From positions 372,001-436,000 of the forward strand of contig NZ_UETC01000002.1 in NCBI RefSeq assembly GCF_900116765.1: a stretch of DNA of 64,000 nucleotides, given 5' to 3'. Below the pieces are notes generated by a model that saw only the letters and a program-made list of their open reading frames with translations, did not search any database and had not been told where the DNA came from. The translations under genes were made by a program, and so were the position numbers. Below are positions 28,944-37,948 of the stretch, piece by piece (within the stretch, counting starts at the first letter, position 1; each line of letters opens with the position of its first letter). The stretch comes from Jannaschia seohaensis. GTDB taxonomy: Bacteria; Pseudomonadota; Alphaproteobacteria; Rhodobacterales; Rhodobacteraceae.

Positions 28944-30630
28944 ATGACGGACCTATTGAACAACCTGGGCGGACCCACGGGATTCGGGGAGAACAGAGGC
29001 CCGCGCTTCGACGACGCGATCGTTCGCGGGATCGACATCACCTCTGTGTTCGAGGACGGCCTGACCGTCTTTGGCCAGCGCTAAGAGACGATCTCCATCT
29101 CCTCGAACGGTTTCATGCTGCTCGGCAACGGCTGGGAGAGCCTCAATGGCCAGCAGATCCGCCGGAATGACGGGGCCGGCTTCTACCTGCTCTGGGACGA
29201 CCATCTGCCGCGCCGCAGCGCGGACGACCTGCCCGACACGCCGAGCGTGACACCCGGCGGCACCTCCACCGGCTCCAACGCGATCTGGTATGACCTTGAT
29301 CCGGAGGCCGGAACCCTGACGATCACCTATGACGACGTCGCGCCCTTCAGCGGCGACCGGTCTCAGCGGAACGCCTATCAGCTTCAGTTCACCGATCTCT
29401 CGGATCAGCCGGGCGCGTCGGAGGGCGACTTCTCGGTGGAATACCGCTACGAAGCCGTCGAATGGGCCGAGCCGCGCCAAGGGGCGGCGGGATTCTCGCT
29501 CGGCGACGGCTTGAACGCCTTCAACATCCTGGGCCCCAACGATGAGGCCGGGTGCCGCGCTCTGCCCGAGCAGGGACCGATCCTCTTCACCTTCGACAGC
29601 GACAGCGACAGCGTCGCCAGCAACCTGCCCGGCCTCGAAGAACTCCCGCTCTTCGGGCCGCCGATCCGCGGGACCGCGAGCCGAGATCTGCTCGTGGGAT
29701 CGGACGAGCCGGAGGTGTTCCGACCGGACCGGGGCCGCGACACGCTCAAGCCCGGCCTGGGCGAGGACATCATCGACATCGGACCCGGCGCGAACACCGT
29801 GCGGGGCAGCATGGACGAATTGCTGAACGACACGCTGCGAGGCGGGTTCGACAACGACCGACTGCCCTTTCAGGGGGAGGCCATCGCGCCGGAGGCGATC
29901 AGCTTCGACAGGGGGCGCGACGCGATCCTGCTCGATCTCGACGGGGACGGGACGCCCGATGACGGAATCGCGGTCGAGGGGGTGTACGACAGGGTGTCCG
30001 TTCTGACGCCCCCCCTCCGGCACCTATGCCGCGCTGATCCGTGACCTTCCAAATTTCGGAAACAGGAATTTCGAATAAGAGCGATGGATTGGGAATCCGA
30101 ACACCCAGGCCTATCTCCGCGGCGATGGGCGCGCCGATTTCCTGCTGCGCCTCGACGACGCCTCCACCACCCGAAAGGACGGGCTAGCGCTGGGCGTCTA
30201 TACCTACGATCGCGAGGGCACGATCTCGAACGCGCGCCTGCTGACGACCGATGTGCGCGAGACGGGCGAAGCGGAGTTCCTGCCGGACGATATCGGGCAG
30301 GGCGAGACCATCGGCGTCTTCGTCCTGAACCCGGACGAGGCCGGCGCGCTGGACGATATCGACAGCTTCGCCTTCGTCGACGAGACCGGGGGCACGGCCG
30401 GGTTCGACGATGGCAGCTACGTCTTCGCGCAGGTCGACGGAGAGACCATCTCGGCGGAGGTAATGCACAGCGCCTGCGCCAGCCTCAACCAGGACCTCCA
30501 GCAACGCGCGCTGATCGGCATGAGCGACCGGCTGGGCCTGACCATCGTGATGGAGGACGGGCTGTTCTCGGGCCGGGACGTCAACGATGTCGCCTTGTCG
30601 ATCGAACGGCTCGCGGTCGATCTAGCCTGA
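28944..30630 (+). pseudogene. Broken tandem paralogue of the RTX/DUF4114 gene
   Basis: Follows the intact gene along its whole length: it starts MTDLLNNLGGPTGFG (against MTDLINGLGGPVGFG) and ends DVNDVALSIERLAVDLA. Three lesions are visible. A TAA at 29082-29084 replaces what is probably Tyr after GLTVFGQR. An extra base in a seven-C run (30009-30015) shifts the frame after SVLT and leads to a TGA at 30042-30044. In the restored frame a TAA lies at 30076-30078. After each lesion similarity resumes in the expected frame. The three breaks make a sequencing error an unlikely full explanation. The two copies differ considerably, so the duplication is old and the decay more recent. Confidence 0.92.
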
Positions 30631-30635
30631 CCGCA

Positions 30636-30667
30636 CCCGCGCCGGGGGGACTGGCCCCCGGCGCGGG
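30636..30667 (+). terminator. Strong hairpin after the RTX pseudogene
   Basis: A perfect 13-bp stem (CCCGCGCCGGGGG, 30636-30648, with 30655-30667) and 6-base loop six bases past the stop. Only a short CCTTCCC follows. It separates the RTX locus from bolA. Confidence 0.6.
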
Positions 30668-30707
30668 CCTTCCCTACATATGGGAGAGAATACCACGGAG
30701 CCCGCCC

Positions 30708-30944
30708 ATGCCCATGCAAGCCCACGAAATCGAGGCCCTTCTGCGCGACGCCTTCCCGAACGCTCAGATCCAGGTATCGGGCGATGACGGGGTGCATATG
30801 GCCGCGATGGTCGTCGACCCGTCCTTCAAGGGCCAGTCACGCGTGGCGCAGCAGCGCGCCGTCTATGCCGCACTGAAAGGCAAGATGGACGGTCCCGCCG
30901 GAGAGTTGCACGCGCTGGCCTTGACGACCCGCGCGCCGGACTGA
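30708..30944 (+). CDS. bolA: BolA-family protein (IbaG/BolA type)
   Basis: 78-residue class-II KH-like protein: HEIEALLRDAFPNAQIQVSGDDGVHM, then VDPSFKGQSRVAQQRAVYAALK. BolA proteins form [2Fe-2S]-bridged heterodimers with monothiol CGFS glutaredoxins. The Grx4-type gene lies 276 bases downstream in the same direction, a classic pairing for Fe-S trafficking and iron sensing. GGAG at 30697 serves the ATG at 30708. Confidence 0.93.
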   Translation: MPMQAHEIEALLRDAFPNAQIQVSGDDGVHMAAMVVDPSFKGQSRVAQQRAVYAALKGKMDGPAGELHALALTTRAPD

Positions 30945-30956
30945 TCGGACACCCAC

Positions 30957-31208
30957 ATGACCACGCTCTCGATCTGGCTGGCCGCGGCGATCCTGGCCCT
31001 CCTCATCGGACGGGCCGCCTGGATCCTGCGCCGGGAGGCGCGGCAACCCGATGGCGGACGGCCCCGCGGGATCGACCCCGGCGAGGGCTATATCGAGATC
31101 GAATCGGACTATTCGTCGGGCGTGGGTGGCGGCCATCAGCTGACCAGCCGCGTCCCGCGCGACCCACAGGAATACGCGCGCAGCTTCGTGCCGCGCCGCA
31201 AACGCTAA
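30957..31208 (+). CDS. Small single-helix membrane protein
   Basis: 83 residues: one N-terminal helix (LSIWLAAAILALLIGRAAWI) and a hydrophilic tail rich in Gly, Arg and Glu. No family recognised. It lies between bolA and the glutaredoxin gene with gaps of 12 bases on each side, so it is part of that operon and may have a related envelope role. Confidence 0.75.
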   Translation: MTTLSIWLAAAILALLIGRAAWILRREARQPDGGRPRGIDPGEGYIEIESDYSSGVGGGHQLTSRVPRDPQEYARSFVPRRKR

Positions 31209-31220
31209 GGAGGCAAAGCG

Positions 31221-31583
31221 ATGACCGACGCCAAGACCCAAATCGACGAGATGGTGAAATCCAACGACGTCGTGCTGTTCATGAAGGGCACCAAAGCGAT
31301 GCCGCAATGCGGCTTCTCCAGCCGTGTGGCCGGGGTGCTGAACTACATGGCGGTGGATTACTCGGACGTGAACGTGCTGGCGGACGAGGCGATCCGCCAG
31401 GGCATCAAGGACTATTCCGACTGGCCCACCATTCCCCAGCTCTACGTCAAGGGCGAGTTCGTGGGCGGCTGCGACATCATCACCGAGATGACCCTCTCGG
31501 GAGAGCTGGACACGATGCTCGCCGAGAAGGGCGTGGCCTTCGACAAGGCCGCCGCCGACAAGATTCGCGAAGCCAACGCCTGA
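31221..31583 (+). CDS. grxD: Monothiol glutaredoxin, Grx4 family
   Basis: 120-residue Fe-S cluster carrier with the active site C30-G-F-S (MPQCGFSSRV), cis-Pro segment WPTIPQLYVKGEFVGGCDII and glutathione-binding CDIITEM. It takes [2Fe-2S] clusters from the scaffold and delivers them to client proteins, and pairs with the BolA encoded upstream. AAGGAGG precedes the ATG. Confidence 0.96.
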   Translation: MTDAKTQIDEMVKSNDVVLFMKGTKAMPQCGFSSRVAGVLNYMAVDYSDVNVLADEAIRQGIKDYSDWPTIPQLYVKGEFVGGCDIITEMTLSGELDTMLAEKGVAFDKAAADKIREANA

Positions 31584-31590
31584 ACGCGAA

Positions 31591-31629
31591 GAGGCCGGGC
31601 ACTTGGCCCGGCCTCACGCCATGTGGCGT
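31591..31629. terminator. Two adjacent hairpins between convergent grxD and Flp pilin genes
   Basis: First hairpin: a 10-bp perfect stem (GAGGCCGGGC, 31591-31600, with 31606-31615) and loop ACTTG. Second: ACGCC/GGCGT at 31616-31629. Their location between two convergent genes suits a bidirectional terminator. Confidence 0.7.
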
Positions 31630-31639
31630 GTCTTAGGGA

Positions 31640-31843
31640 TCAGTTCCCGAAGGTCGTGTTGATCTGCTGACCCTGCAGCTGGGTCTGAATATCTCCCGAC
31701 AGGTTCTCCAGGCCGGTGGAGATCACGGCCATGACGGCCAGGCCCAGGCCGACCAGGGCCGCGGTCAGGACCACCCAGTCGACGGTGACCGCACCATCTT
31801 CAGCGGCGAGGAAGCTGCGGAAGTCGAATTTCGTCTTGGTCAT
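31640..31843 (-). CDS. Flp-family type IVb pilin, orphan
   Basis: 67-residue prepilin. The processing region is LAAEDGAVTVDWVVLTAALVG followed by LGLAVMAVISTGL; cleavage would follow Gly in EDGA. An Asp takes the place of the Glu usual at position +5. A hydrophobic helix follows and then a Gln/Asn-rich tail. AAAGGA precedes the ATG. No tad/cpa secretion genes are in the window, so its assembly machinery must be elsewhere. Confidence 0.85.
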   Translation of the reverse strand: MTKTKFDFRSFLAAEDGAVTVDWVVLTAALVGLGLAVMAVISTGLENLSGDIQTQLQGQQINTTFGN

Positions 31844-32176
31844 AGCGTTTCCTTTCGTTTCGCTGACGACGTTGTGCCCCCCGCCTTGGGAAAGTCCGCG
31901 CCCGGAATCCGGCGGGATCTTGTGCTTTCCTTATGATTTATATCGAAGTTTAACCCGCGACCTCGGGGGCCGAACGGTCGGCCGCGATCCGGAGACCTCC
32001 CGGATGCAAGGCGCGCTCCAGCGCAGCTCCGCCGCGAGGCCCCCTGCAAAGGCATGCGAACGGCCGCAAGCTTCCGCCACAACGGTCGGTGCCCGGAGAC
32101 GGGGCGTCGGCGCCCGCCTCACGGCAGAGGGCTGGCGCTGGCACGACACAGCCTCGACGGAAGGAAACCGGTCGCC
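31844..32176. other. Divergent intergenic region, pilin / VPLPA protein
   Basis: 333 bases with no supported gene. The pilin side (31844-31960) is AT-richer (CTTATGATTTATATCG near 31930) and probably carries the pilin promoter. The remainder is GC-rich. Confidence 0.5.
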
Positions 32177-32818
32177 ATGTCCCTCTTGCGTTTGTCTCGC
32201 GCGGCCCTTCGGTCCCTCGTGGTCGGAGCCGCGATACTCACCGCCACCATCGCGGGCTCCACGACAGCCGATCCGCCGGCCATGACGATCACCTTCACGG
32301 ATCGGCCGCTGGACGGCGTCGTGGATCTTCATGCGCAAGGGGCGCTGACGGTGTCCGCCTTCACGCTCTTTTTCGACGACTCGAACTCGTTCAAGGTTCC
32401 GCAGATCCGCCCCTCCTCGGGCGATCTAAGCTTCGGCCCAGGCGAGACCGGCCTTCAGGACATCTATGACGTGCCCGTAGGCACCGTCCCGGCATTCGGC
32501 ACCAATACCTCGTCGGTGAACTGCTCCGGTTTCAGCGGTGACCTCTTCAAGCCGTCGCGGGTGAACTCCAGCGTCGACTCGGTCTATGTCGCCCCGGACT
32601 ACATGGATGGCGCGCCGATCGACAGCCGGATGACCTGCGCGGGGAGCTTTGCGAGCCTTGGCATTTCGGGCGACCCGCTGTCGATGTTCCTGCCGGGCGA
32701 GCAGCGCGTCGATTATGTGTTCACCACGACGGCGGCCGTGCCCCTGCCCGCCGCTCTCTGGCTCCTGCTGGGCGGTCTCGGCGCGGTCGCGGCGCTGGGC
32801 CGCTCCCGCCGGGGCTGA
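32177..32818 (+). CDS. VPLPA-CTERM sorting domain protein
   Basis: 213-residue exported protein. N-terminal hydrophobic signal (SLVVGAAILTATIAGSTTAD), a beta-rich middle with two cysteines (NCSGFSGD, MTCAGSFAS), and a C-terminal tripartite signal: VPLPAALWLLLGGLGAVAAL followed by GRSRRG. In Rhodobacterales this VPLPA-CTERM tail is recognised by an exosortase-like protease that anchors or exports the protein. No exosortase gene is in the window. Probably surface or envelope located; function unknown. Confidence 0.85.
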   Translation: MSLLRLSRAALRSLVVGAAILTATIAGSTTADPPAMTITFTDRPLDGVVDLHAQGALTVSAFTLFFDDSNSFKVPQIRPSSGDLSFGPGETGLQDIYDVPVGTVPAFGTNTSSVNCSGFSGDLFKPSRVNSSVDSVYVAPDYMDGAPIDSRMTCAGSFASLGISGDPLSMFLPGEQRVDYVFTTTAAVPLPAALWLLLGGLGAVAALGRSRRG

Positions 32819-32869
32819 TCCGCTCCCGCCCCAAGACGGAGCGGAACCGGGCGGCCAACGCGGGCGGCG

Positions 32870-34312
32870 TCAGTCCTTGCGCCGCCCCTCGACATGCTTG
32901 CGCAACCGCGAGGCCTGGGGCCGCTTGCGCCCCTTATAGGGGTTGGCATCCCCCTGCCCGCGCAGATGCAGCCGGATCGGCGTGCCGGGCATGTCGAAAT
33001 CCTCCCGCAGCCCGTTCACGAGATAGCGGGTATAAGCCTCCGGCACCGCCTCGGGATGGGAGCACATGACGACGAAGCCCGGCGGGCGCGTCTTGGCCTG
33101 TGTCATGTAGCGCAGCTTGATGCGGCGGCCCTGGGGCGCGGGGGGCGGGTGCTGCTCCAGCATGCCGGTCAGCCAGCGGTTCAGCGTCGCGGTCGGCACC
33201 CGGCGGTTCCAGACTTCATGCGCCCGCAGGATCGCGGCATGGAGCCGGTCCAGCCCCCGCCCCGTCCGGGCCGAGACCGTGATCAGCGGCGCGCCGCGTA
33301 ACTGCGGCAGCAGCCGGTCGAACGCCTCCTTGAGCCCGGCCAGCTTCGCCTGCCGGTCCTCCTCCAAATCCCATTTGTTGACGGCGACGACCACGGCCCG
33401 CCCCTCGCGCGCGGCGAGATCGGCGATGCGCAGGTCCTGCTGCTCGAAGGGAATCGCGGCATCCAGCAGCACAACGACCACCTCGGCGAACTTGACCGCC
33501 CGCAGCCCGTCCGAGACCGAGAGCTTCTCCAGCTTCTCGGTGATCTTGGCTCGCTTCCGCATGCCGGCCGTGTCGAAGATGCGGGTGGGGGTTCCGTCCC
33601 AATCCACGGCGAGCGAGATCGAATCGCGGGTGATGCCCGCCTCCGGCCCGGTCAGGAGCCGGTCCTCGCCAAGGATACGGTTGATCAGGGTCGACTTTCC
33701 CGCATTGGGCCGCCCGACCACCGCGATCTTGAGCGGGCGCTTGGGCGTCGGCGCCCAGTCGGCCTCCATGTCGTCCTCGTCGATCTCGACCTCGGCCTCG
33801 GCCTCCTCGGTCTCGACATGGGCCTCGACATGGGGGCGCAAGGCCTGGGCCAGATCGGCCATCCCCTCGCCATGCTCGGCCGACAAGCCGATCACGTCGC
33901 CCAGGCCTAGGGAATAGGCCTCGAACATGCCGGCCTCGCCCAGCCGCCCCTCGGCCTTGTTGGCGGCCAGCAGGACGGGCCGCCCCGACCGGCGCAGGAT
34001 GTCGGCGAAGACCTGATCGGCCGGCGTCACGCCGACGCGCGCGTCGATCACGAAGAGCGCGGCATCGGCCATCTCCACCGCCCGCTCGGTCAGCCGCCGC
34101 ATGCGTCCTTGAAGCGAATCGTCCGTGGCCTCCTCCAGCCCGGCCGTGTCGATCACGGTGAACTTGAGATCGCCCAGCCGCGCCTGCCCCTCGCGCAGGT
34201 CTCGTGTCACGCCGGGCTGGTCGTCGACCAGGGCCAGACGCTTACCCACGAGGCGGTTGAACAGGGTAGACTTGCCCACATTGGGCCGGCCGACGATGGC
34301 GAGGGTGAACAT
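32870..34312 (-). CDS. der: Ribosome biogenesis GTPase Der (EngA)
   Basis: 480-residue essential double-GTPase involved in 50S assembly. Two Walker A motifs (GRPNVGKS near residue 7 and GRPNAGKS near residue 190), matching DTAGLEE and DTAGMRK, NKAEG and NKWDLEE, and a C-terminal KH-like domain ending in a Lys/Arg tail. The linker between the GTPases is strongly acidic ([19 protein letters not shown]). Third gene of the conserved yfgM-bamB-der order. Confidence 0.96.
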   Translation of the reverse strand: MFTLAIVGRPNVGKSTLFNRLVGKRLALVDDQPGVTRDLREGQARLGDLKFTVIDTAGLEEATDDSLQGRMRRLTERAVEMADAALFVIDARVGVTPADQVFADILRRSGRPVLLAANKAEGRLGEAGMFEAYSLGLGDVIGLSAEHGEGMADLAQALRPHVEAHVETEEAEAEVEIDEDDMEADWAPTPKRPLKIAVVGRPNAGKSTLINRILGEDRLLTGPEAGITRDSISLAVDWDGTPTRIFDTAGMRKRAKITEKLEKLSVSDGLRAVKFAEVVVVLLDAAIPFEQQDLRIADLAAREGRAVVVAVNKWDLEEDRQAKLAGLKEAFDRLLPQLRGAPLITVSARTGRGLDRLHAAILRAHEVWNRRVPTATLNRWLTGMLEQHPPPAPQGRRIKLRYMTQAKTRPPGFVVMCSHPEAVPEAYTRYLVNGLREDFDMPGTPIRLHLRGQGDANPYKGRKRPQASRLRKHVEGRRKD

Positions 34313-34372
34313 GGCACATGCTCCGGGGAGTGAAGCCGGGCGTGTAGCGCGAAGGCCGCCCCGGGGGAAGCC

Positions 34373-35695
34373 TCAGCGGAAGGCGTGCAGTTCTCCGTTC
34401 CGCCCGACCACATAAAGCGCATCGCCCAGAGCGATCGGACGGGAGGCGGCGCCGCCGGGCACCTCTGCCTGCGCGGCGAGCTCTCCGGTCTCGGGATCGA
34501 AGCCGCGGAGCGCCCCGTCCGACGACGCGACCCAGAGCCGCCCGCCAGCGAGCACGGGGCCGTAATGCACGAACACGCCCTCCCGCCGCCGCAGCCGGAT
34601 CGAGCGGTAGAACGGCAGGTCGGTGCGCCAGATGACTTCGCCCGTCTCGGCCTGGAGGCGGACCAGCTGCGCCCGATCCGTCACCGCGAAGATCGACCCG
34701 CCCGCGGCCACGACGGGGCTGACCGCGCCGTCATCGGCGGTCCAGCGGCGCAGGCCCGAGGCCCGCTCCAACGCGACGAGCCGGCCCGAGGTGGTGCCCG
34801 CATAGACCGAGCCGTCCGCCACCACGGGATCGCCGGTAATGTCGCCCACGAAGCCCGAGGCCACGCCCCGCCGCTGCCCCGCGACCGAGCTGCCCCAGAC
34901 CCGGATGCCGGACTGCCGCAGCGCCGCGATCACCTCGCCCGAGGCGAAGGGGAAGATCACCAGCCGGTCGGTGAGCGCGGGGGCGGGCGCGGTGGCCATC
35001 GCCGCCTCGGAGGGTCCGGCCGGAATGTCCCAGCGGATGCGGCCGGTATCGGCCTCGATCGCCCAGGCCCGGTTGTCGCGGCTGACGACATAGACCAGCC
35101 CGCCCGCCACCTTGGGCGTGGTCAGCGGCGCGTCGAGCTCCTGCACCCAGCGGCGCTCTCCAGTGGCGGCGTCCAGCGCGTGAAGCTCGCCGAAGCCCGT
35201 CGTGGCATAAAGCGTGCCATCGACCGCCGCGAGTCCTCCGCCCGCGGCATCGCTCGCGTTTTCGGTGACGGGCACCAGGGCGCGGGACCAGACCCGCTCC
35301 CCGGCGAGGGTCGTCGCCGCCACGCCCGACTGCGCGTCCATCGTGAAGATGCGTGATCCGTCCGAGACGGGATCCGCGGCGATCCGCAAACGTCTGCTGT
35401 CCCCCGCGCCAATATCGGCTGTCCAGACGCGGCCGGGCTCGGCGGCGAGGGTCGCGTGCGGCGGATCGTTCGCGGCATTGCCCACGCGCATCGGCCAGGC
35501 GTCCAGCCGCTGGGGCGGAGCGAGGGTCAGGGGGACGAGCTCGGAAGAGACATCCTGCGCGGCCTCGGCCAGCACGCTCCCGACCTCGCCGGGACGGACG
35601 GCAAGCCGCTCTCCGGGCAGGATCTCCTCCTTCTCGGCGCAAGCCGCGAGAGCGAGCGCGGCCGTGGCGAGAAGGAAGCCTGTCCTGAGCGTCAT
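34373..35695 (-). CDS. bamB: BamB-like PQQ beta-propeller lipoprotein
   Basis: 440 residues. Lipoprotein signal with lipobox LAAC (Cys19). Repeated propeller blades with WTADDGAVSPVVAAGGSIF, GGLVYVVSRDNRAWAIEADT and GGRLWVASSDGALRGFDPET. By family and by position next to der and yfgM this is the outer-membrane protein assembly factor BamB, which helps deliver beta-barrel proteins to BamA. Longer than E. coli BamB (392) mainly at the N-terminus. Confidence 0.9.
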   Translation of the reverse strand: MTLRTGFLLATAALALAACAEKEEILPGERLAVRPGEVGSVLAEAAQDVSSELVPLTLAPPQRLDAWPMRVGNAANDPPHATLAAEPGRVWTADIGAGDSRRLRIAADPVSDGSRIFTMDAQSGVAATTLAGERVWSRALVPVTENASDAAGGGLAAVDGTLYATTGFGELHALDAATGERRWVQELDAPLTTPKVAGGLVYVVSRDNRAWAIEADTGRIRWDIPAGPSEAAMATAPAPALTDRLVIFPFASGEVIAALRQSGIRVWGSSVAGQRRGVASGFVGDITGDPVVADGSVYAGTTSGRLVALERASGLRRWTADDGAVSPVVAAGGSIFAVTDRAQLVRLQAETGEVIWRTDLPFYRSIRLRRREGVFVHYGPVLAGGRLWVASSDGALRGFDPETGELAAQAEVPGGAASRPIALGDALYVVGRNGELHAFR

Positions 35696-35739
35696 ATCGT
35701 CTGTTCCGTTCCTGCGCGGGGTGCCGATGGCAAGGCCGA

Positions 35740-36399
35740 TCAGGCCGGATCGGGCGAGGCGCCCAGGGCCACGATGGTCTCGGCGGCCCGCCGACGCAAG
35801 TCCGCTGTGGCCGTCGCGTCCTCGGTCAGCGCCCGCAGCAGCGTCACCGCGGTCGCCATGTCGCCCGCCGCCATGGCCTGCACCGCCTGCTGCTCGATCG
35901 CGAGCGGGCGGAAGGGAGCGCCCGGCAGGGCCAGCGTCTCCAGAATGGCGGCGTCCTGTGCGGCATCGCCGGTGCCGCCGAGCATGATCGCCTTGAGGTT
36001 GGCGATATCCCGGTAGAGCGGTGCGAGACCGGGCGTCTCGGCCAGTTGCAGCAGGCGCGCGCGGGCCGCGGCCGGATCGCCGCCCTCGCCGTTGTTCAGC
36101 GCCGTGGCATTAAGAAGCGCCAGGATCGCCTGCTGCTCCTCCCGCGCGGGTTCCACCGCGGCGATGGCGTCCCGGCGGGCGGCGATGTCCTCGCCCCCCA
36201 GCGCGGTGATGAGCGCGTCGCCGAAGGCCTGGGCCTGCGATTGCGCGCTGGCCTTCTGCCATTCGTTCCAGGCGGCGCCGCCGACGATCACGACGACGAC
36301 CGCCAGCGCGACGGGGCCCCACCGCTTCATCAGGGCCATGGTCCGGTCGCGGCGGACCTCCTCGGTCACCTCTTCGATGAAACTCTCGGGGTTGGACAT
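35740..36399 (-). CDS. YfgM-like membrane-anchored TPR protein
   Basis: 219 residues: short cytoplasmic N-terminus (FIEEVTEEVRRDRTMALMKR), one membrane helix (WGPVALAVVVVIVGGAAWNE) and a periplasmic helical/TPR region. This is the YfgM (ancillary SecYEG translocon subunit/chaperone) family. ATG at 36397-36399. First gene of the block transcribed toward bamB (44-base gap) and der. Confidence 0.88.
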   Translation of the reverse strand: MSNPESFIEEVTEEVRRDRTMALMKRWGPVALAVVVVIVGGAAWNEWQKASAQSQAQAFGDALITALGGEDIAARRDAIAAVEPAREEQQAILALLNATALNNGEGGDPAAARARLLQLAETPGLAPLYRDIANLKAIMLGGTGDAAQDAAILETLALPGAPFRPLAIEQQAVQAMAAGDMATAVTLLRALTEDATATADLRRRAAETIVALGASPDPA

Positions 36400-36610
36400 G
36401 AACGCCTCCACAGGTGTCGCAGGCTGTCTAACGGCTTCGGGCAACAGGGCCAAGGTGCAACGATTCTGCAACTCGGCCCTGCGTCTTCGTGAAGTCTAGC
36501 CACTTGCAAGGCTGGGCCGCGACGCGTAGCACGAAAATAAATCTGAACCGAACGGTTTAGCGTAATGCGTGCGACTCGCCCCTGGGGGCGATAGCCGATC
36601 GAGGTCCGTG

Positions 36611-37948
36611 ATGCGTTTCTTTCCCCTGCTGACGGCCGCGCTGGTCTGTGTGGCACTGTTCTTTCTCGTCTTGCAGCGAGAGACCCTGTTGGACTTCGCC
36701 CGGTCGCTTGGCGGGGGCGCGCCGGTCGAAGAGGTGGCCGAGACTGGCGAGACGGCCGAGACCGGTCCCGTCGCCATCGCCACGGTCGAGGCGGCGCAGG
36801 CCGATGAGACCGTGCATGTGATCGCACTGCGCTCCGAGGCGCGCGAGGTGCCGGACGCGGTGATGGTGCGCGGCCAGTCCGAAGCCGCGCGCGAGGTCGA
36901 GGTGCGGGCGGAGACGACGGGGATCGTGATCTCCGAGCCGTTGCGCAAGGGTCGGTTCGTCGAGGCGGGCCAGTTGCTTTGCGAGATCGATCCGGGCTCG
37001 CGCGCGGCTACCCTTGCCGAGGCCGAGGCGCGCCTCGCCGCCGCCCGGGCCGCCGTGCCCGAAGCCCAGGCCCGCGTTCCCGAGGCCCAGGCCCGCGTCG
37101 CCGAAGCCGAGGCGCGGCTGGAAGAGGCCCGAATCAACCAGAACGCCGCGTCCCGCCTGTCCGAAGGCGGCTTCGCCTCCGAGACGCGCGTCGCCAATGC
37201 CGCCGCCGCCTTGCGCGCCGCCGAGGCCGCGCTGACCGCCGCCGCGACCGGCTTGGAGACGGTCCAGGCCGGGATCGAAGCCGCCAGCGCCAATGTCCAG
37301 ACCGCCGAGGCCGGCGTCGAGCGAGCCAGCCAGGATATCGACAAGCTGTCCATCGAGGCGCCCTTCTCGGGCCTTCTGGAGACGGACACGGCCGAACTCG
37401 GCGCCTTGCTCCAGCCCGGCTCCCCCTGCGCGACGGTGATCCAGCTCGATCCGATGAAGCTGGTCGGCTTCCTGCCCGAGGCGCAGGTGGACCGGGTCGA
37501 GGTCGGCGCGCGCGCGGGCGCGCGGCTGGCCTCGGGCGGCGATGTGGCGGGCGAGGTCACGTTTCTCAGCCGCTCCGCCGACGACATGACCCGCACCTTT
37601 CGCGTCGAGGTCACCGTGCCCAACCCGAACCTCGCCATCCGCGACGGCCAGACCGCCGAGATCCTGATCGAGACGGAGGCCAGTCGCGCCCATCTCGTGC
37701 CTGCCTCGGCGCTGACGCTGAACGATTCGGGCACGCTGGGCCTGCGCATCGTCGGTGAAGACGGGATCGTCGGCTTCGCCCCGGCGACCATCGTGCGCGA
37801 CACGCAGGATGGCGTGCTGCTCAGCGGCCTGCCCGAGAGGGTCGACGTCATCGTGGTCGGCCAGGAATACGTGACCGAAGGCGTGCCCGTGCGCGCCACC
37901 TTTGAGCCCCTCGGCGCGCTGCGCGAGACGGCGGAGGCGACTCAATGA
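36611..37948 (+). CDS. RND efflux membrane fusion protein (periplasmic adaptor)
   Basis: 445-residue adaptor of a tripartite efflux pump. N-terminal membrane helix (LLTAALVCVALFFLVLQ), lipoyl half (VRAETTGIVISEPLRKGRFV), an Ala/Glu-rich alpha-hairpin from about residue 125 to 240 with near repeats (PEAQARV, twice), a second lipoyl half (LSIEAPFSGLLETDTAELG), then the beta-barrel and membrane-proximal domains. ATG at 36611. Its stop overlaps the pump gene by four bases. No outer-membrane channel gene follows. Confidence 0.93.
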   Translation: MRFFPLLTAALVCVALFFLVLQRETLLDFARSLGGGAPVEEVAETGETAETGPVAIATVEAAQADETVHVIALRSEAREVPDAVMVRGQSEAAREVEVRAETTGIVISEPLRKGRFVEAGQLLCEIDPGSRAATLAEAEARLAAARAAVPEAQARVPEAQARVAEAEARLEEARINQNAASRLSEGGFASETRVANAAAALRAAEAALTAAATGLETVQAGIEAASANVQTAEAGVERASQDIDKLSIEAPFSGLLETDTAELGALLQPGSPCATVIQLDPMKLVGFLPEAQVDRVEVGARAGARLASGGDVAGEVTFLSRSADDMTRTFRVEVTVPNPNLAIRDGQTAEILIETEASRAHLVPASALTLNDSGTLGLRIVGEDGIVGFAPATIVRDTQDGVLLSGLPERVDVIVVGQEYVTEGVPVRATFEPLGALRETAEATQ

